DNA of 64,000 nt from Corallococcus carmarthensis (lineage in GTDB: Bacteria; Myxococcota; Myxococcia; Myxococcales; Myxococcaceae): positions 1 through 64,000 of the forward strand of contig NZ_RAWE01000012.1 of the NCBI RefSeq assembly GCF_003611695.1, read 5' to 3'. The notes beneath the pieces were generated by a model. The model was given only the letters and a program-made list of their open reading frames with translations, did not search any database and was not told the origin of the DNA. Positions 25,652 through 34,872 of this stretch are shown one piece after another (the stretch's first letter is position 1; each line of letters begins with the position of its first letter). The position numbers were made by a program, and so were the translations under genes.

Positions 25652-26464
25652 CTACCGGTGCATCGCCTCGAGCCGCGCCCGCACGGCGGCCACTCCGTCG
25701 CGCGGGAAGGCGGGCACATGGGACAGCTCGCGTTCGGCCAGCCGCAGCAGCGTGCGCGCCAGGGCCGGTGAATCGCCCTCCAGGGCTCGCGCCAGCTCAC
25801 CGCCGGTCGCCGGATACACGCGCTCCACGCGGCGCACCGGATCCAACCCATCCAACAGCGAAGCCGCGGGCGCGGGGACGTGGCGCGCGAGCAGCAGGCA
25901 GAACAGGCGCACCGCTTCGTAGAGCCGCGAGCGCCCACTGAGCCCCTCGCCGCGAGCGTGGCGCCCCACGCCCACCAGCACCTGCGTGAGCCACTGTCCG
26001 AACAGCCACGCGTCGTCCGGAGCCGTGCGCTGCAACTCCGAAGCGGTGTCTCGCGCGCGCTCGTCCATGCGCTCCGTCACGCCGCCCTTGTCCGCCAGCA
26101 CGCGGTAGCGGTTCACGCGCGCGAACGACAACTCCTCCAGGTCGAACACCGCGAACTCCAGCAGGTGCCCGTCCCGGTACACGACCTTGATGCCGTGGGC
26201 CGTCTCCCGGAACGCCAGCGCCACGTCCTCCGCGCGGGGCAGCCAGCCGCGGTCCTGTCTCAATGTTTCAGCGTGTCCGGGCCACGCGATGACGAAGAAA
26301 TCGTGGTCGCTGAAGTCATCCGGCGGGTAGTCGCGCGCGGCCATCGAGCCCAGCGCCACGAGCCCCCGGAAACGGCTGTCCGCGTCAGCCCTGCGCGTCA
26401 ATTCCGTGGTGAAGGCTTGATAGGCGGCGGTGTCCAAGGGCGTGCTCCTCTGGAAAGGCCACAT
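25652..26464 (-). CDS. Nucleotidyltransferase-fold protein
   Basis: A 270-residue protein of the Pol-beta-like nucleotidyltransferase superfamily. Near residue 35 it has GLVALGSMAARDYPPDDFSDHDFFV: the G-S followed by the D-x-D in SDHD is the metal-binding signature. The rest is helical with no named domain, similar in layout to aminoglycoside adenylyltransferases, but no resistance role can be claimed. The ATG at 26464 (MWPF) is preferred because GGAG lies seven bases upstream; an earlier ATG at 26503 has no ribosome site. It is convergent with the PLP-fold gene, 12 bases apart, and divergent from the lipase gene. Confidence 0.7.
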   Translation of the reverse strand: MWPFQRSTPLDTAAYQAFTTELTRRADADSRFRGLVALGSMAARDYPPDDFSDHDFFVIAWPGHAETLRQDRGWLPRAEDVALAFRETAHGIKVVYRDGHLLEFAVFDLEELSFARVNRYRVLADKGGVTERMDERARDTASELQRTAPDDAWLFGQWLTQVLVGVGRHARGEGLSGRSRLYEAVRLFCLLLARHVPAPAASLLDGLDPVRRVERVYPATGGELARALEGDSPALARTLLRLAERELSHVPAFPRDGVAAVRARLEAMHR

Positions 26465-27645
<1,181 letters not shown>

Positions 27646-27665
27646 TCCCGCTGGAGCGCCCCGCC

Positions 27666-28721
27666 ATGAAGAGCCGCGCCGTCATTCTCGTGGTCGCGCT
27701 GTGCGCCCTCCTGGGTGCCGGCGTCTTCTCGTGGTGGAAGGTCCGGGCGGAGGACGCGCCCGGACCCGCTGTCCCGCCGTCCGCCGTTCCCGTCGCGCAA
27801 GGCTCCGTGCCGCGCGCGACGTCCCCCGCCGTTCCCGGTGCCGCCGCGACGGGGAGCCCGGATCCGTCGTCCGGTTCGACGCTGCCTCCGCTGCCCGGGT
27901 CGCTCCAGGACACGGAGGAGGACGGCGCCGTGCTCGTGGACGCGTCCGGGCACCTGGTGCCGAACGCGGACCTGCGCCGGTTCTTCAGCTACTACCTGTC
28001 CGCCACGGGCGAGGAGTCCTCGGCGCTCATCCGCGAGCGCATCCTCACGGCCCTGCGGGCGAAGAAGCTGCCCGCCGCCGCCATGGATGAAGCGGTGCAG
28101 GTGCTGGACGATTACCTGTCCTATCTGGAAGCGGCCCGGGGCCTGGCGTCGAAGGGCTCCGCGTCCACGCTGGACACCGCCGAGCGCCTGGAGGCCCTGC
28201 GCAAGCTGCGCCGTGAGCACCTGGGTGGCGCCGCCGACGGCCTCTTCGGGCAGGAGGAGGCGGTGGACGCGGTCGCCGTGGAGCGGCTGAAGCTGATGAA
28301 GGACGCGTCGCTGACGAAGGAGGAGCGCGAGCAGCGCATCGCGGCGCTGGAAGAACGGCTCCCCCCGGACGTGCGCGCCAGCCGCGAGGAGGCTGTGCGC
28401 CCGTTGCGGCAGCAAGCCGTGGAGCAGGAGCTGCTGGCGGCGGGAGCGACGGCGGAGGACCTGCACCAGCACCGGTTGTCCACCGTGGGGCCGGAGGCCA
28501 CCGGGCGGCTGGAGGCGCTGGACGCGGAGCGCGCGCAGTGGAAGCAGCGGCTGGCGGACTTCCGCGCGAAGCGCGAGGCGCTGGGACGCAGCGAGCCGGA
28601 TCCGGCCCTGCGTCAGGCCGCGGTGCAGCGGCTCCTGTTCGACTCGTTCACCCCGGAGGAGCGCCTCCGGGTGGAGGCCGCGGACAGCATCGACGCGGCC
28701 TCCGGTTCCGGAGGCGGGTGA
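27666..28721 (+). CDS. lifO: Lipase-specific foldase (lipase chaperone)
   Basis: LifO is an inner-membrane-anchored steric chaperone that folds the cognate lipase in the periplasm before type II secretion. The 351-residue protein has an N-terminal membrane anchor (residues 5-22), a Pro/Ala-rich spacer to about residue 80 and an all-helical chaperone domain with the hallmark motif RRFFSYYLSATGEES near residues 107-121 (consensus RxxFDYxLSAxGE, here with F-S in place of F-D). The C-terminal third is rich in Arg, Glu and Ala helices that wrap the lipase. It lies 20 bases after the lipase gene and is probably cotranscribed with it. Confidence 0.9.
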   Translation: MKSRAVILVVALCALLGAGVFSWWKVRAEDAPGPAVPPSAVPVAQGSVPRATSPAVPGAAATGSPDPSSGSTLPPLPGSLQDTEEDGAVLVDASGHLVPNADLRRFFSYYLSATGEESSALIRERILTALRAKKLPAAAMDEAVQVLDDYLSYLEAARGLASKGSASTLDTAERLEALRKLRREHLGGAADGLFGQEEAVDAVAVERLKLMKDASLTKEEREQRIAALEERLPPDVRASREEAVRPLRQQAVEQELLAAGATAEDLHQHRLSTVGPEATGRLEALDAERAQWKQRLADFRAKREALGRSEPDPALRQAAVQRLLFDSFTPEERLRVEAADSIDAASGSGGG

Positions 28722-28728
28722 GTCCGCT

Positions 28729-29724
28729 TCAGGCGATCTTGAAGGGCTTCAGCTCGCTGACCTCTTCCAGCAGCAGCGGCTGCGCGTGGAGGTACGCGGT
28801 GGTGCGGCGCTTCTGGTCGATGTCGTCGTAGACGCGCTGGATCTGCTGCGGCGTGAGGCCCATCTCCGGGGAGACCTCCTCGGGCGTGATGCCGTGGTTC
28901 TTCGCCCAGAGGATGAGATCCAACTGCGAGTAGTGCACGGAGAAGTAGAAGTCCTCCTGTGACTGCTCCAGGCTGAAGGTGTCCGTGGTGGGCTCGCGGT
29001 TGAGGATGCCGTCGATGACGCCCAGGTGCCGCGCGAGCTTGTACGTCTGCGTCTTGTAGAGGCTGGCGATGGGCTTCACGTCCGCGGCGCCGTCGCCCAG
29101 CTTCACGAAGAAGCCCTGGTCATACTCCAGGCGGTTGGGCGTGCCGGACGCGGCGAAGTTCAGCCGGTCCGCGTGGAAGTACTCCATCATCTTGCGCACG
29201 CGCTGCTTGAAGTTGGTGGCGGCGACAATCTGCACGTAGGCCTGGGGCGTGAGGCGGAAGCGCTGCTCCTGCCCGTCCACCTGGACCACCACGTAGAAGA
29301 CGTTGAGGGCGTCCGTGTTGAGCCGGTCGCCGTGCATGACGATCTTCCACTTCATGTCCGGCTGGAACGCGGGGAACACGGAGCGCACGGCCGCGTCGCG
29401 CTGCGAATAGCACCCGGCGGCCTCCAGCACGGGCGCGATGTCGTGGAGCGTGTACTGGATGCCCAGCTTCTCGCAGAGCTCGCGGCCCAGCTTGGAGGAC
29501 AGGCCGCTGGAGTCGCGCTCCGGCAGCAGCAGTCCGAAGACGCGGTCCGGTCCCAGCGCCCGCACCGCCAGCGCGGCGACGCACGCGGAGTCGATGCCGC
29601 CGGAGACGGCGACCACCAGACCGCGCTTGCGCAGCTTCTTGAGGACGGCCTCCTTGAGCCCGTCGGACAGCGACGCGGCCTTGGCCTCCCAGTCCAGTTC
29701 CAGCACCTGCTTGGAGAACTTCAT
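28729..29724 (-). CDS. NAD-synthase-like adenylating amidase, divergent subfamily
   Basis: The 331-residue product carries the N-type ATP-pyrophosphatase loop VVAVSGGIDSACVAAL (about residues 37-52) and the NadE signatures ASGTPNRLEYDQGFF and KLGDGAADVKPIASLYKTQ. In ordinary NadE the next segment has a PPSADLWxxQTDE-type substrate loop; here it is EPTTDTFSLEQSQEDFYF, without that acidic pair. It has no N-terminal glutaminase domain, so it would use free ammonia or ammonia channelled from a partner. It is the last gene of a seven-gene minus-strand cluster and follows the AMP-ligase by two bases. It may be the cell's NAD synthase, or a homologue amidating another carboxylate; the context favours the second, which is inference. 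Confidence 0.8.
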   Translation of the reverse strand: MKFSKQVLELDWEAKAASLSDGLKEAVLKKLRKRGLVVAVSGGIDSACVAALAVRALGPDRVFGLLLPERDSSGLSSKLGRELCEKLGIQYTLHDIAPVLEAAGCYSQRDAAVRSVFPAFQPDMKWKIVMHGDRLNTDALNVFYVVVQVDGQEQRFRLTPQAYVQIVAATNFKQRVRKMMEYFHADRLNFAASGTPNRLEYDQGFFVKLGDGAADVKPIASLYKTQTYKLARHLGVIDGILNREPTTDTFSLEQSQEDFYFSVHYSQLDLILWAKNHGITPEEVSPEMGLTPQQIQRVYDDIDQKRRTTAYLHAQPLLLEEVSELKPFKIA

Positions 29725-29726
29725 CG

Positions 29727-31325
29727 TCACGGCGACCTCGATTCAGGGGAAGAAAGTGAAGACAGCACGCGCGTGCGCAGGTCCGCCTTGAGCACCTTGC
29801 CGGTGGGCCCGCGTGGGAGCGCTTCGATGAACAGCACGTGGCGCGGCACCTTGTGGGCCGGGAGCGCTTCGCGGCAGAAGCGGCGGAGGTCGTCCTCCTT
29901 CGCGGTGGCGCCGGGGTGGAGGACCACGGCGGCGCACGCGGCCTCGCCGCCCAGGTCGTCCGGCACGCCCACGACGGCGACCTCCAGCACGGCCGGGTGG
30001 CGCGCGAGGACGTGCTCTATCTCCGCGGGGCTCACCCGGTGACCGCCCACCTTGAGGATCTCCTTGGCGCGGCCGACGAGGAAGAAGAAGCCGTCCGCGT
30101 CGCGCCACGCGAGGTCGCCGGTCCACAGCCAGCCGTCGTGGAGGATGGCGGCCGTGTCGCCGGGGGCGTTGAGGTAGCCGGGGGTGACGTTCGCGCCCTT
30201 CGCCACGAGCTGGCCCACTTCACCATCGGGCAGGGGCGTGCCGTCGTCCGCGACCACGGCCAGCGTGACGCCGGGGATGCCCTGGCCAATGGAGCCCGCC
30301 TTGTCGGTGGCGCGCGAGGGCGGCAGGTAGGAGAGCCGCGCGGTGGCTTCCGTCTGGCCGTACATGACGAACAGCTCGGCGGGGTGGAAGGCCTCGCGCG
30401 TCCAGCGCACGGTGTCCGGGGACATGCCTCCGCCGGCCTGCGTGAGGTAGCGCAGCTTGAGGTTCGCGAGAGAGTCCGGCGCGGCCTGGCGGCGCAGCAG
30501 CTCGAAGGTGAGGGGCACGCCCGCGAAGCCGGTGCACGCCTCGGTGGCCATGGCCTCCAGCACGACCTGCGGATACATGAAGCGCGGATCCAGGAACACG
30601 GAGCCACCCGCGAGCAGGTGCGTCTGGAGCACGCTCTTCCCGTAGCAGTAGTGCAGGGGAAGGATGTGCATGGCGCGGTCGCGCGGCGTGAGGCCCAGGT
30701 ACTCCACGATGGAGCGCGTGTTCGCCGCGATGTTGGCGAACGTCTGCACGACGCCGCGGGGCGTGCCGGTGCTGCCGGACGTGTAGACGATGGACGCGGG
30801 CGCGTCCGGGGGCAGGGAGGGCAGGGCGGACAGTGGATCCGCGACGGCTTCCGGATCCACGGCGCCGTCTTCCTGGAGCCACGTACACGCCGAGGGCTTC
30901 AGTAATCCGAGCATGCGCTCCGGAGGACGGGAGCCGTGAACGACGAAGAAGTGGGTGAGCTGCGCGCGGCCCGTCCAGCGCCGCGCGTCCTGGCCGAAGA
31001 TGACCGCATGGCGTGCACCCGTCTGCGTGAGGATGCTGGCCAGTGAGTCGGCGCCCGTCTCGCGGTCCAGCTCCACGGCGCAAGCGCCCAGTGCCTGCAC
31101 CGCGAGCCCCGCCACGGCCGCCGCGCAGCCCAAGGGTAGGGCGATGAGGACCCGAGCACCGGGCTCCACGCCCGAAGCGCGCAGCTGACCCGCGAGCGCC
31201 AGCATCCGCGCATCAAGCTGGGCATAGGTGAGCCGCGCCCAGGGGGAGTCCACCGCCGGGGCCTCCGGCGTCGCCTGGGCATGGGCGCGAACCCATGAGG
31301 GCGCGGTGTCCGCAGTCGCGCTCAT
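29727..31325 (-). CDS. AMP-forming acyl/aryl ligase (ANL superfamily)
   Basis: A 532-residue adenylate-forming enzyme with the full motif set: SIVYTSGSTGTPRGV (A3), MYGQTEATARLSY (A5), LWTGDLAWRDADGFFFLVGR (A7-A8 hinge) and GPTGKVLKADL holding the catalytic Lys (A10). It has no fused carrier domain, so it probably loads the stand-alone ACP of the cluster or makes a CoA ester. Substrate specificity is not readable from sequence alone. The ATG at 31325 has GGGAGGAGG immediately upstream. It lies 79 bases after asnB and two bases before the NadE-like gene. Ligases of this kind also occur in exosortase-associated polysaccharide clusters beside AsnB-like enzymes. Confidence 0.9.
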   Translation of the reverse strand: MSATADTAPSWVRAHAQATPEAPAVDSPWARLTYAQLDARMLALAGQLRASGVEPGARVLIALPLGCAAAVAGLAVQALGACAVELDRETGADSLASILTQTGARHAVIFGQDARRWTGRAQLTHFFVVHGSRPPERMLGLLKPSACTWLQEDGAVDPEAVADPLSALPSLPPDAPASIVYTSGSTGTPRGVVQTFANIAANTRSIVEYLGLTPRDRAMHILPLHYCYGKSVLQTHLLAGGSVFLDPRFMYPQVVLEAMATEACTGFAGVPLTFELLRRQAAPDSLANLKLRYLTQAGGGMSPDTVRWTREAFHPAELFVMYGQTEATARLSYLPPSRATDKAGSIGQGIPGVTLAVVADDGTPLPDGEVGQLVAKGANVTPGYLNAPGDTAAILHDGWLWTGDLAWRDADGFFFLVGRAKEILKVGGHRVSPAEIEHVLARHPAVLEVAVVGVPDDLGGEAACAAVVLHPGATAKEDDLRRFCREALPAHKVPRHVLFIEALPRGPTGKVLKADLRTRVLSSLSSPESRSP

Positions 31326-31404
31326 GCCTCCTCCCGCTGCACATGTGTCCACGGCGCCGAGGACAGCGCGAGCGCAATGGCCACCCCGGTGCCTGTAGGT
31401 GCGA

Positions 31405-33375
31405 TCACGCGGCCTCCAACTGCACCGCGTCCACGTCCGCTTGAGGCACCGGGCGCGGCTTCAGGAAGTGGTGCGCCAGCAACTGCGTGGACGCCACGGC
31501 GAACAGGGCCATGGTGTCCGCCTCGCTCTCCGCCGAGTTCGGCGCCCGCAGCTTCGCGACCAGCCGCTCCACCTTGCGCGCATCGAAGACGCCCGTCGCC
31601 GCCACTGCCTCGGGGGCCAGCAGCTCGCGCGCCCACGCGGGCGCATCCGGGCCCACCAGCGCTCCCGCGATGGGGGCGCGGTACGGGAACTTGCTGCGCT
31701 CCAGGATGGATGCAGGCACACGGCCCTTCGCGAAGCGCTTGAGCAGGTGCTTCTCGTCCAGGCCTCGCAGGCGCAGCCGCTCTGGCACCCTCGCGGCGAA
31801 CTCCATCACGCTCGTGTCCAAGAACGGGAAGCGTCCCTCCACGGCGTTGCCCAGCAGCATGCGGTCGCCTTGCGCGGACAACAGGTATCCGGACAGCAGC
31901 GTGCGCGCCTCCAGGTACTGTGCCCGCGCCAGTGGCCTCCACTTCGCCACCGCGTCCGGCACCGTCGCGAGCACCGACGCCACCGGATCCTCGTCCGCCA
32001 CCTTCGCGGCGAACTCCGGCGCGAGGAAGCGCAGGATGCGGCCGCTGTTGCCCCACCGCACCAGGTGCGAGAACCCCAGCGCGTCTGGCGTCTCCAGTCC
32101 CGTGCCGAAGAACTCGCGCAGCAGCTCCACGTTCTGCTGGCTCACCGACAGCGTCGGATACAGCCGGCGCAGCAGCAGCGGCCGGTACTTCGACGCCGGC
32201 TGGCGCGCCCAGAACTGGCGCACCTGCGTCTCCTTGAAGAGGTCGTAGCCGAGGAACATCTCGTCCGACCCTTCACCCGTCAGCACCACCTTGATGCCCT
32301 GGTCGCGCACCCACCCGGAGAGCCGCAGGAACGGCGCGGGCGCGGAGCGCATCATCGCCTGCTCCGCGTGGAAGATGACGCCCGGCACCAGCGCGCCAAT
32401 GTCCCCGTCGCGCATCTCCACCACGCGGTGCTCGGTGCGCAACTGCTCCGCGACCGCCGCCTGGTGCGTGCGCTCGTCGAACCGCGCGTGCGCGAAGCCC
32501 ACGGAGAACGTCCGCAGCGTGCCGCCCAGCTGCTCCTGCGCCAGCGCGCACAGGAGGCTGGAGTCCAACCCGCCCGACAGGTACGCCGCCACCGGCACGT
32601 CCGCGCGCAGCCGCAGCCGCACCGCCCGGTCCAGCACCGCGCCCAGCTCCTCCAGCAGCCGGGGCGCATCCGCCGCGTCCGGCGTCACTCCGAAGTCCAG
32701 GTCCCAATAGCGCTGGAGCGTCAGCGTTCCATCGCGCCACTTCGCCACGTGCGCGGGCGGCAGCAGCGACACGCCCTCGAAGGACGTGCGCGGTGCCACC
32801 GGTGCCCAGAGCTGGAACGTCTGCTTGAGGCCCCGCGCGTCCAACGCGGGCGTCACGAGTCCCCCGGCGAACAGCGCCTTCGCCTCCGACGCGAAGGCCA
32901 GGTGGCCTCCCGGCAGCTGCGCGTAGAACAGCGGGCAGATGCCCACGCGGTCGCGCGACATCCACAGCGTGCGGTCGCGCGGGTCCCACAGCGCGAAGGC
33001 CCACTGGCCCTCGAAGCGGCGCACGCAGTCGATGCCCCACGTCAGGAACGCCGCGAGGATGACCTCCGTGTCGGAGCGCGTGCGGAAGGCATACGCCCCC
33101 GACAGCTGCTCGCGCAGCTCCACGTGGTTGAAGATCTCTCCGTTGAAGACCACGGTGAGGCCGGTGGCCTCGTCGCGCATCGGCTGGTGGCCGGAGGCCA
33201 GGTCCACGATGGACAGCCGCGCGTGCCCCAACGCGGCGCCGTCCAGGAGCAGGGCCCGCTGCGCGTCCGGCCCCCGGTGCTTGATGCTGGCGGTCATGCG
33301 GCGCAGGCGGTCGGCATGAATCGCCGGAGCCGCGGCGTCACCCGCCGGGAAGGTGAACCCCGCGATGCCGCACAT
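31405..33375 (-). CDS. Asparagine-synthase-like (AsnB) glutamine amidotransferase
   Basis: A 656-residue two-domain enzyme. The N-terminal class II glutaminase begins MCGIAGFTF, with the nucleophile Cys2 intact, plus IKHRGPDAQ and VFNGEIFNH. The synthetase half has the ATP-PPi loop LSGGLDSSLLCAL near residue 255. Together these transfer glutamine ammonia to an adenylated carboxylate. Chains of this length in polysaccharide and natural-product clusters amidate sugars or carriers rather than aspartate. It begins seven bases after the ACP gene. With the AMP-ligase and the NadE-like protein, the cluster has three enzymes that activate carboxylates with ATP, which suggests an amidated or acylated product. 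Confidence 0.92.
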   Translation of the reverse strand: MCGIAGFTFPAGDAAAPAIHADRLRRMTASIKHRGPDAQRALLLDGAALGHARLSIVDLASGHQPMRDEATGLTVVFNGEIFNHVELREQLSGAYAFRTRSDTEVILAAFLTWGIDCVRRFEGQWAFALWDPRDRTLWMSRDRVGICPLFYAQLPGGHLAFASEAKALFAGGLVTPALDARGLKQTFQLWAPVAPRTSFEGVSLLPPAHVAKWRDGTLTLQRYWDLDFGVTPDAADAPRLLEELGAVLDRAVRLRLRADVPVAAYLSGGLDSSLLCALAQEQLGGTLRTFSVGFAHARFDERTHQAAVAEQLRTEHRVVEMRDGDIGALVPGVIFHAEQAMMRSAPAPFLRLSGWVRDQGIKVVLTGEGSDEMFLGYDLFKETQVRQFWARQPASKYRPLLLRRLYPTLSVSQQNVELLREFFGTGLETPDALGFSHLVRWGNSGRILRFLAPEFAAKVADEDPVASVLATVPDAVAKWRPLARAQYLEARTLLSGYLLSAQGDRMLLGNAVEGRFPFLDTSVMEFAARVPERLRLRGLDEKHLLKRFAKGRVPASILERSKFPYRAPIAGALVGPDAPAWARELLAPEAVAATGVFDARKVERLVAKLRAPNSAESEADTMALFAVASTQLLAHHFLKPRPVPQADVDAVQLEAA

Positions 33376-33382
33376 GGGCGTC

Positions 33383-33631
33383 TCAGCTCGCCTTCGCCAG
33401 CGACTGCTTGCGGTCCACGAAGGCCACCACGCGCGACAGCGAGTCCAGGTTCTCCGGCACCAGCTCCTTGTCGTCGAGCTTGATGTGGAACTCCGTCTCG
33501 ATGAAGGCCACCAGCTCCATCATGCCCGTGGAGTCGATGAGGCCCTTGCGCAGGAACGAGTCGTCGTCCGCGAAGTCGTCCACGAAGAAGGTGTCGACGA
33601 TGAAGGTGCGAAGCGTGTCACGCGTGCTCAT
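33383..33631 (-). CDS. Acyl carrier protein
   Basis: An 82-residue stand-alone carrier protein. The phosphopantetheine attachment Ser lies in GLIDSTGMMELVAFIE, the usual D-S motif at the start of helix II, near residue 34. It is acidic in the first helix region and has the length of a discrete ACP. It lies seven bases before asnB and is preceded by an AGGA ribosome site. As a dedicated carrier beside an AMP-ligase, it probably holds the activated acyl group. It is not the fatty-acid AcpP: no fab genes are close. Confidence 0.93.
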   Translation of the reverse strand: MSTRDTLRTFIVDTFFVDDFADDDSFLRKGLIDSTGMMELVAFIETEFHIKLDDKELVPENLDSLSRVVAFVDRKQSLAKAS

Positions 33632-33677
33632 GGGGTGAGTCCTGTCTTTCCAAACGGGGTGTGGAAGGGCGATGCGG

Positions 33678-33716
33678 AAAAGAACGCGCCCGGCGCGTTT
33701 TGCTGAGCGCCGGGCG
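33678..33716 (-). terminator. Intrinsic terminator between acyltransferase and ACP genes
   Basis: On the minus strand a perfect 10-bp GC stem (33716-33707 with 33696-33687, CGCCCGGCGC) encloses a 10-base loop and is followed by CGTTCTTTTCC. It lies 18 bases downstream of the first acyltransferase stop. It divides the cluster into an SGNH/acyltransferase unit and an ACP-AsnB-ligase-NadE unit, or acts as a partial attenuator between them. Confidence 0.75.
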
Positions 33717-33733
33717 AAAAGGGGGACGGGCCG

Positions 33734-34330
33734 TCAGGTGCCCGTGGCCTCGCGGGCCACCAGGTCCAGGCTCATGCTGCGCGCCGGGTTGCCCATGGCG
33801 AGCGAGTCCGGGGGCACGTTCTGCGAGACGATGCTGCCGGCGGACACCACCGACCGCGCGCCAATCCGCACGCCCGGCAGCAGGATGGCGCCGTGGGCCA
33901 CCCAGACGTCGTCCTCGATGATGATGGGGGCGATGCGCTGGCCATCCCGGTCGCTCACCCGCACGAACGACGCGAACATGCACCGGGCGCCGATCTGCAC
34001 CGACTCCCAGGCCTCCACGGACGCGCCGTAGTTGAACTGGGTCTCCGAACCCACCAGCAGCCGGGCGTGCTCGTAGCAGACCACCGACGTGGGCAGCATG
34101 CCGCCCAGGAACGTGAGCTTGTCGCCCAGCTCCGCGTGGCCGTCGTTGCGCGCGGTCACCGGGCCATACGCCGCCACGTCCCGGCCCATGCGGAAGTCGC
34201 GGAACAGCCAGCGCGCCCGAGCGACGGCCACCATGCGTTCGGCACGGGGGAACACCTCCGTGCGCACCATCTGGAGGCCCGTGCGCGCCAGCTGGAGCGC
34301 CTCCTCCCTGGAGGGGATGGCGGGCTTCAT
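33734..34330 (-). CDS. Left-handed beta-helix acyltransferase (hexapeptide family), copy 1
   Basis: A 198-residue transferase of the LbH/hexapeptide-repeat superfamily, which acetylates or acylates sugars. The C-terminal half contains the imperfect hexapeptide ladder and the family's typical end: IIIEDDVWVAHGAILLPGVRIGARSVVSAGSIV and then AMGNPARSM (given here as location about residues 130-185). A His in WVAHGA fits the usual catalytic position. The ATG at 34330 overlaps the stop of the next acyltransferase by four bases, so the two are translated together. The terminator follows 18 bases after the stop. Confidence 0.88.
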   Translation of the reverse strand: MKPAIPSREEALQLARTGLQMVRTEVFPRAERMVAVARARWLFRDFRMGRDVAAYGPVTARNDGHAELGDKLTFLGGMLPTSVVCYEHARLLVGSETQFNYGASVEAWESVQIGARCMFASFVRVSDRDGQRIAPIIIEDDVWVAHGAILLPGVRIGARSVVSAGSIVSQNVPPDSLAMGNPARSMSLDLVAREATGT

Positions 34331-34869
34331 CGCGCCCCCTCGCGCCGTAGCACGCGGGCCGGAGAACCGCCCACCGTCACGCCCGGTGGGATGCGCCGGG
34401 AGATGACCGTGCCGGAGGCCACGCTCGCGCCCTTCTGCAGGTGCGTGCCCGGCAACAGGATGGAGCGGCTGCCCACCGTGACACCTTCCTCCACCATCAG
34501 CGGCACCGACTGCGGCCGCTCGTGCCGGTTGCCGCGGACCGGGTGGTACATGTTGTCCATCAGCTTGCACCACATGCCCAGGCGGCTTCGCGCGCCCAGC
34601 GTCACGCATGACTGCGCTTCGATGGAGCTGCCTCCCTCGATGGTCACGTCGTCTTGAATCACGATGCGTCCCCCCCGCTGCGCATGCAGTTCGATGGGCG
34701 CCATCCGCGCGTCGAACACCACGCGGTCACCGATCTGGACTTCACCCTCGCCGTGAATCCAGACACGCCCCCAGACGGTGGGGGTGGCGCCCACGGACTC
34801 GCAGCGGCGCAGCTTCAAACGTGCGACAGCCGGCCCCAGGCCGAGCATCATCATGAACCGAGCGCGCAT
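34327..34869 (-). CDS. Left-handed beta-helix acyltransferase, copy 2
   Basis: A 180-residue hexapeptide-repeat protein. Repeats run through the whole chain (GRVWIHGEGEVQIGDRVVF, IVIQDDVTIEGGSSIEAQ, TVGSRSILLPGTHLQKG) and it ends GGSPARVLR, the usual C-terminal cap of sugar O-acetyltransferases. A His in DNMYHPV may be the catalytic base. Its stop overlaps the start of acyltransferase copy 1, and it begins three bases after the SGNH-like gene. Two coupled acyltransferases suggest successive or heteromeric modification of one glycan. Confidence 0.87.
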   Translation of the reverse strand: MRARFMMMLGLGPAVARLKLRRCESVGATPTVWGRVWIHGEGEVQIGDRVVFDARMAPIELHAQRGGRIVIQDDVTIEGGSSIEAQSCVTLGARSRLGMWCKLMDNMYHPVRGNRHERPQSVPLMVEEGVTVGSRSILLPGTHLQKGASVASGTVISRRIPPGVTVGGSPARVLRREGAR

Positions 34870-34872
34870 GGC

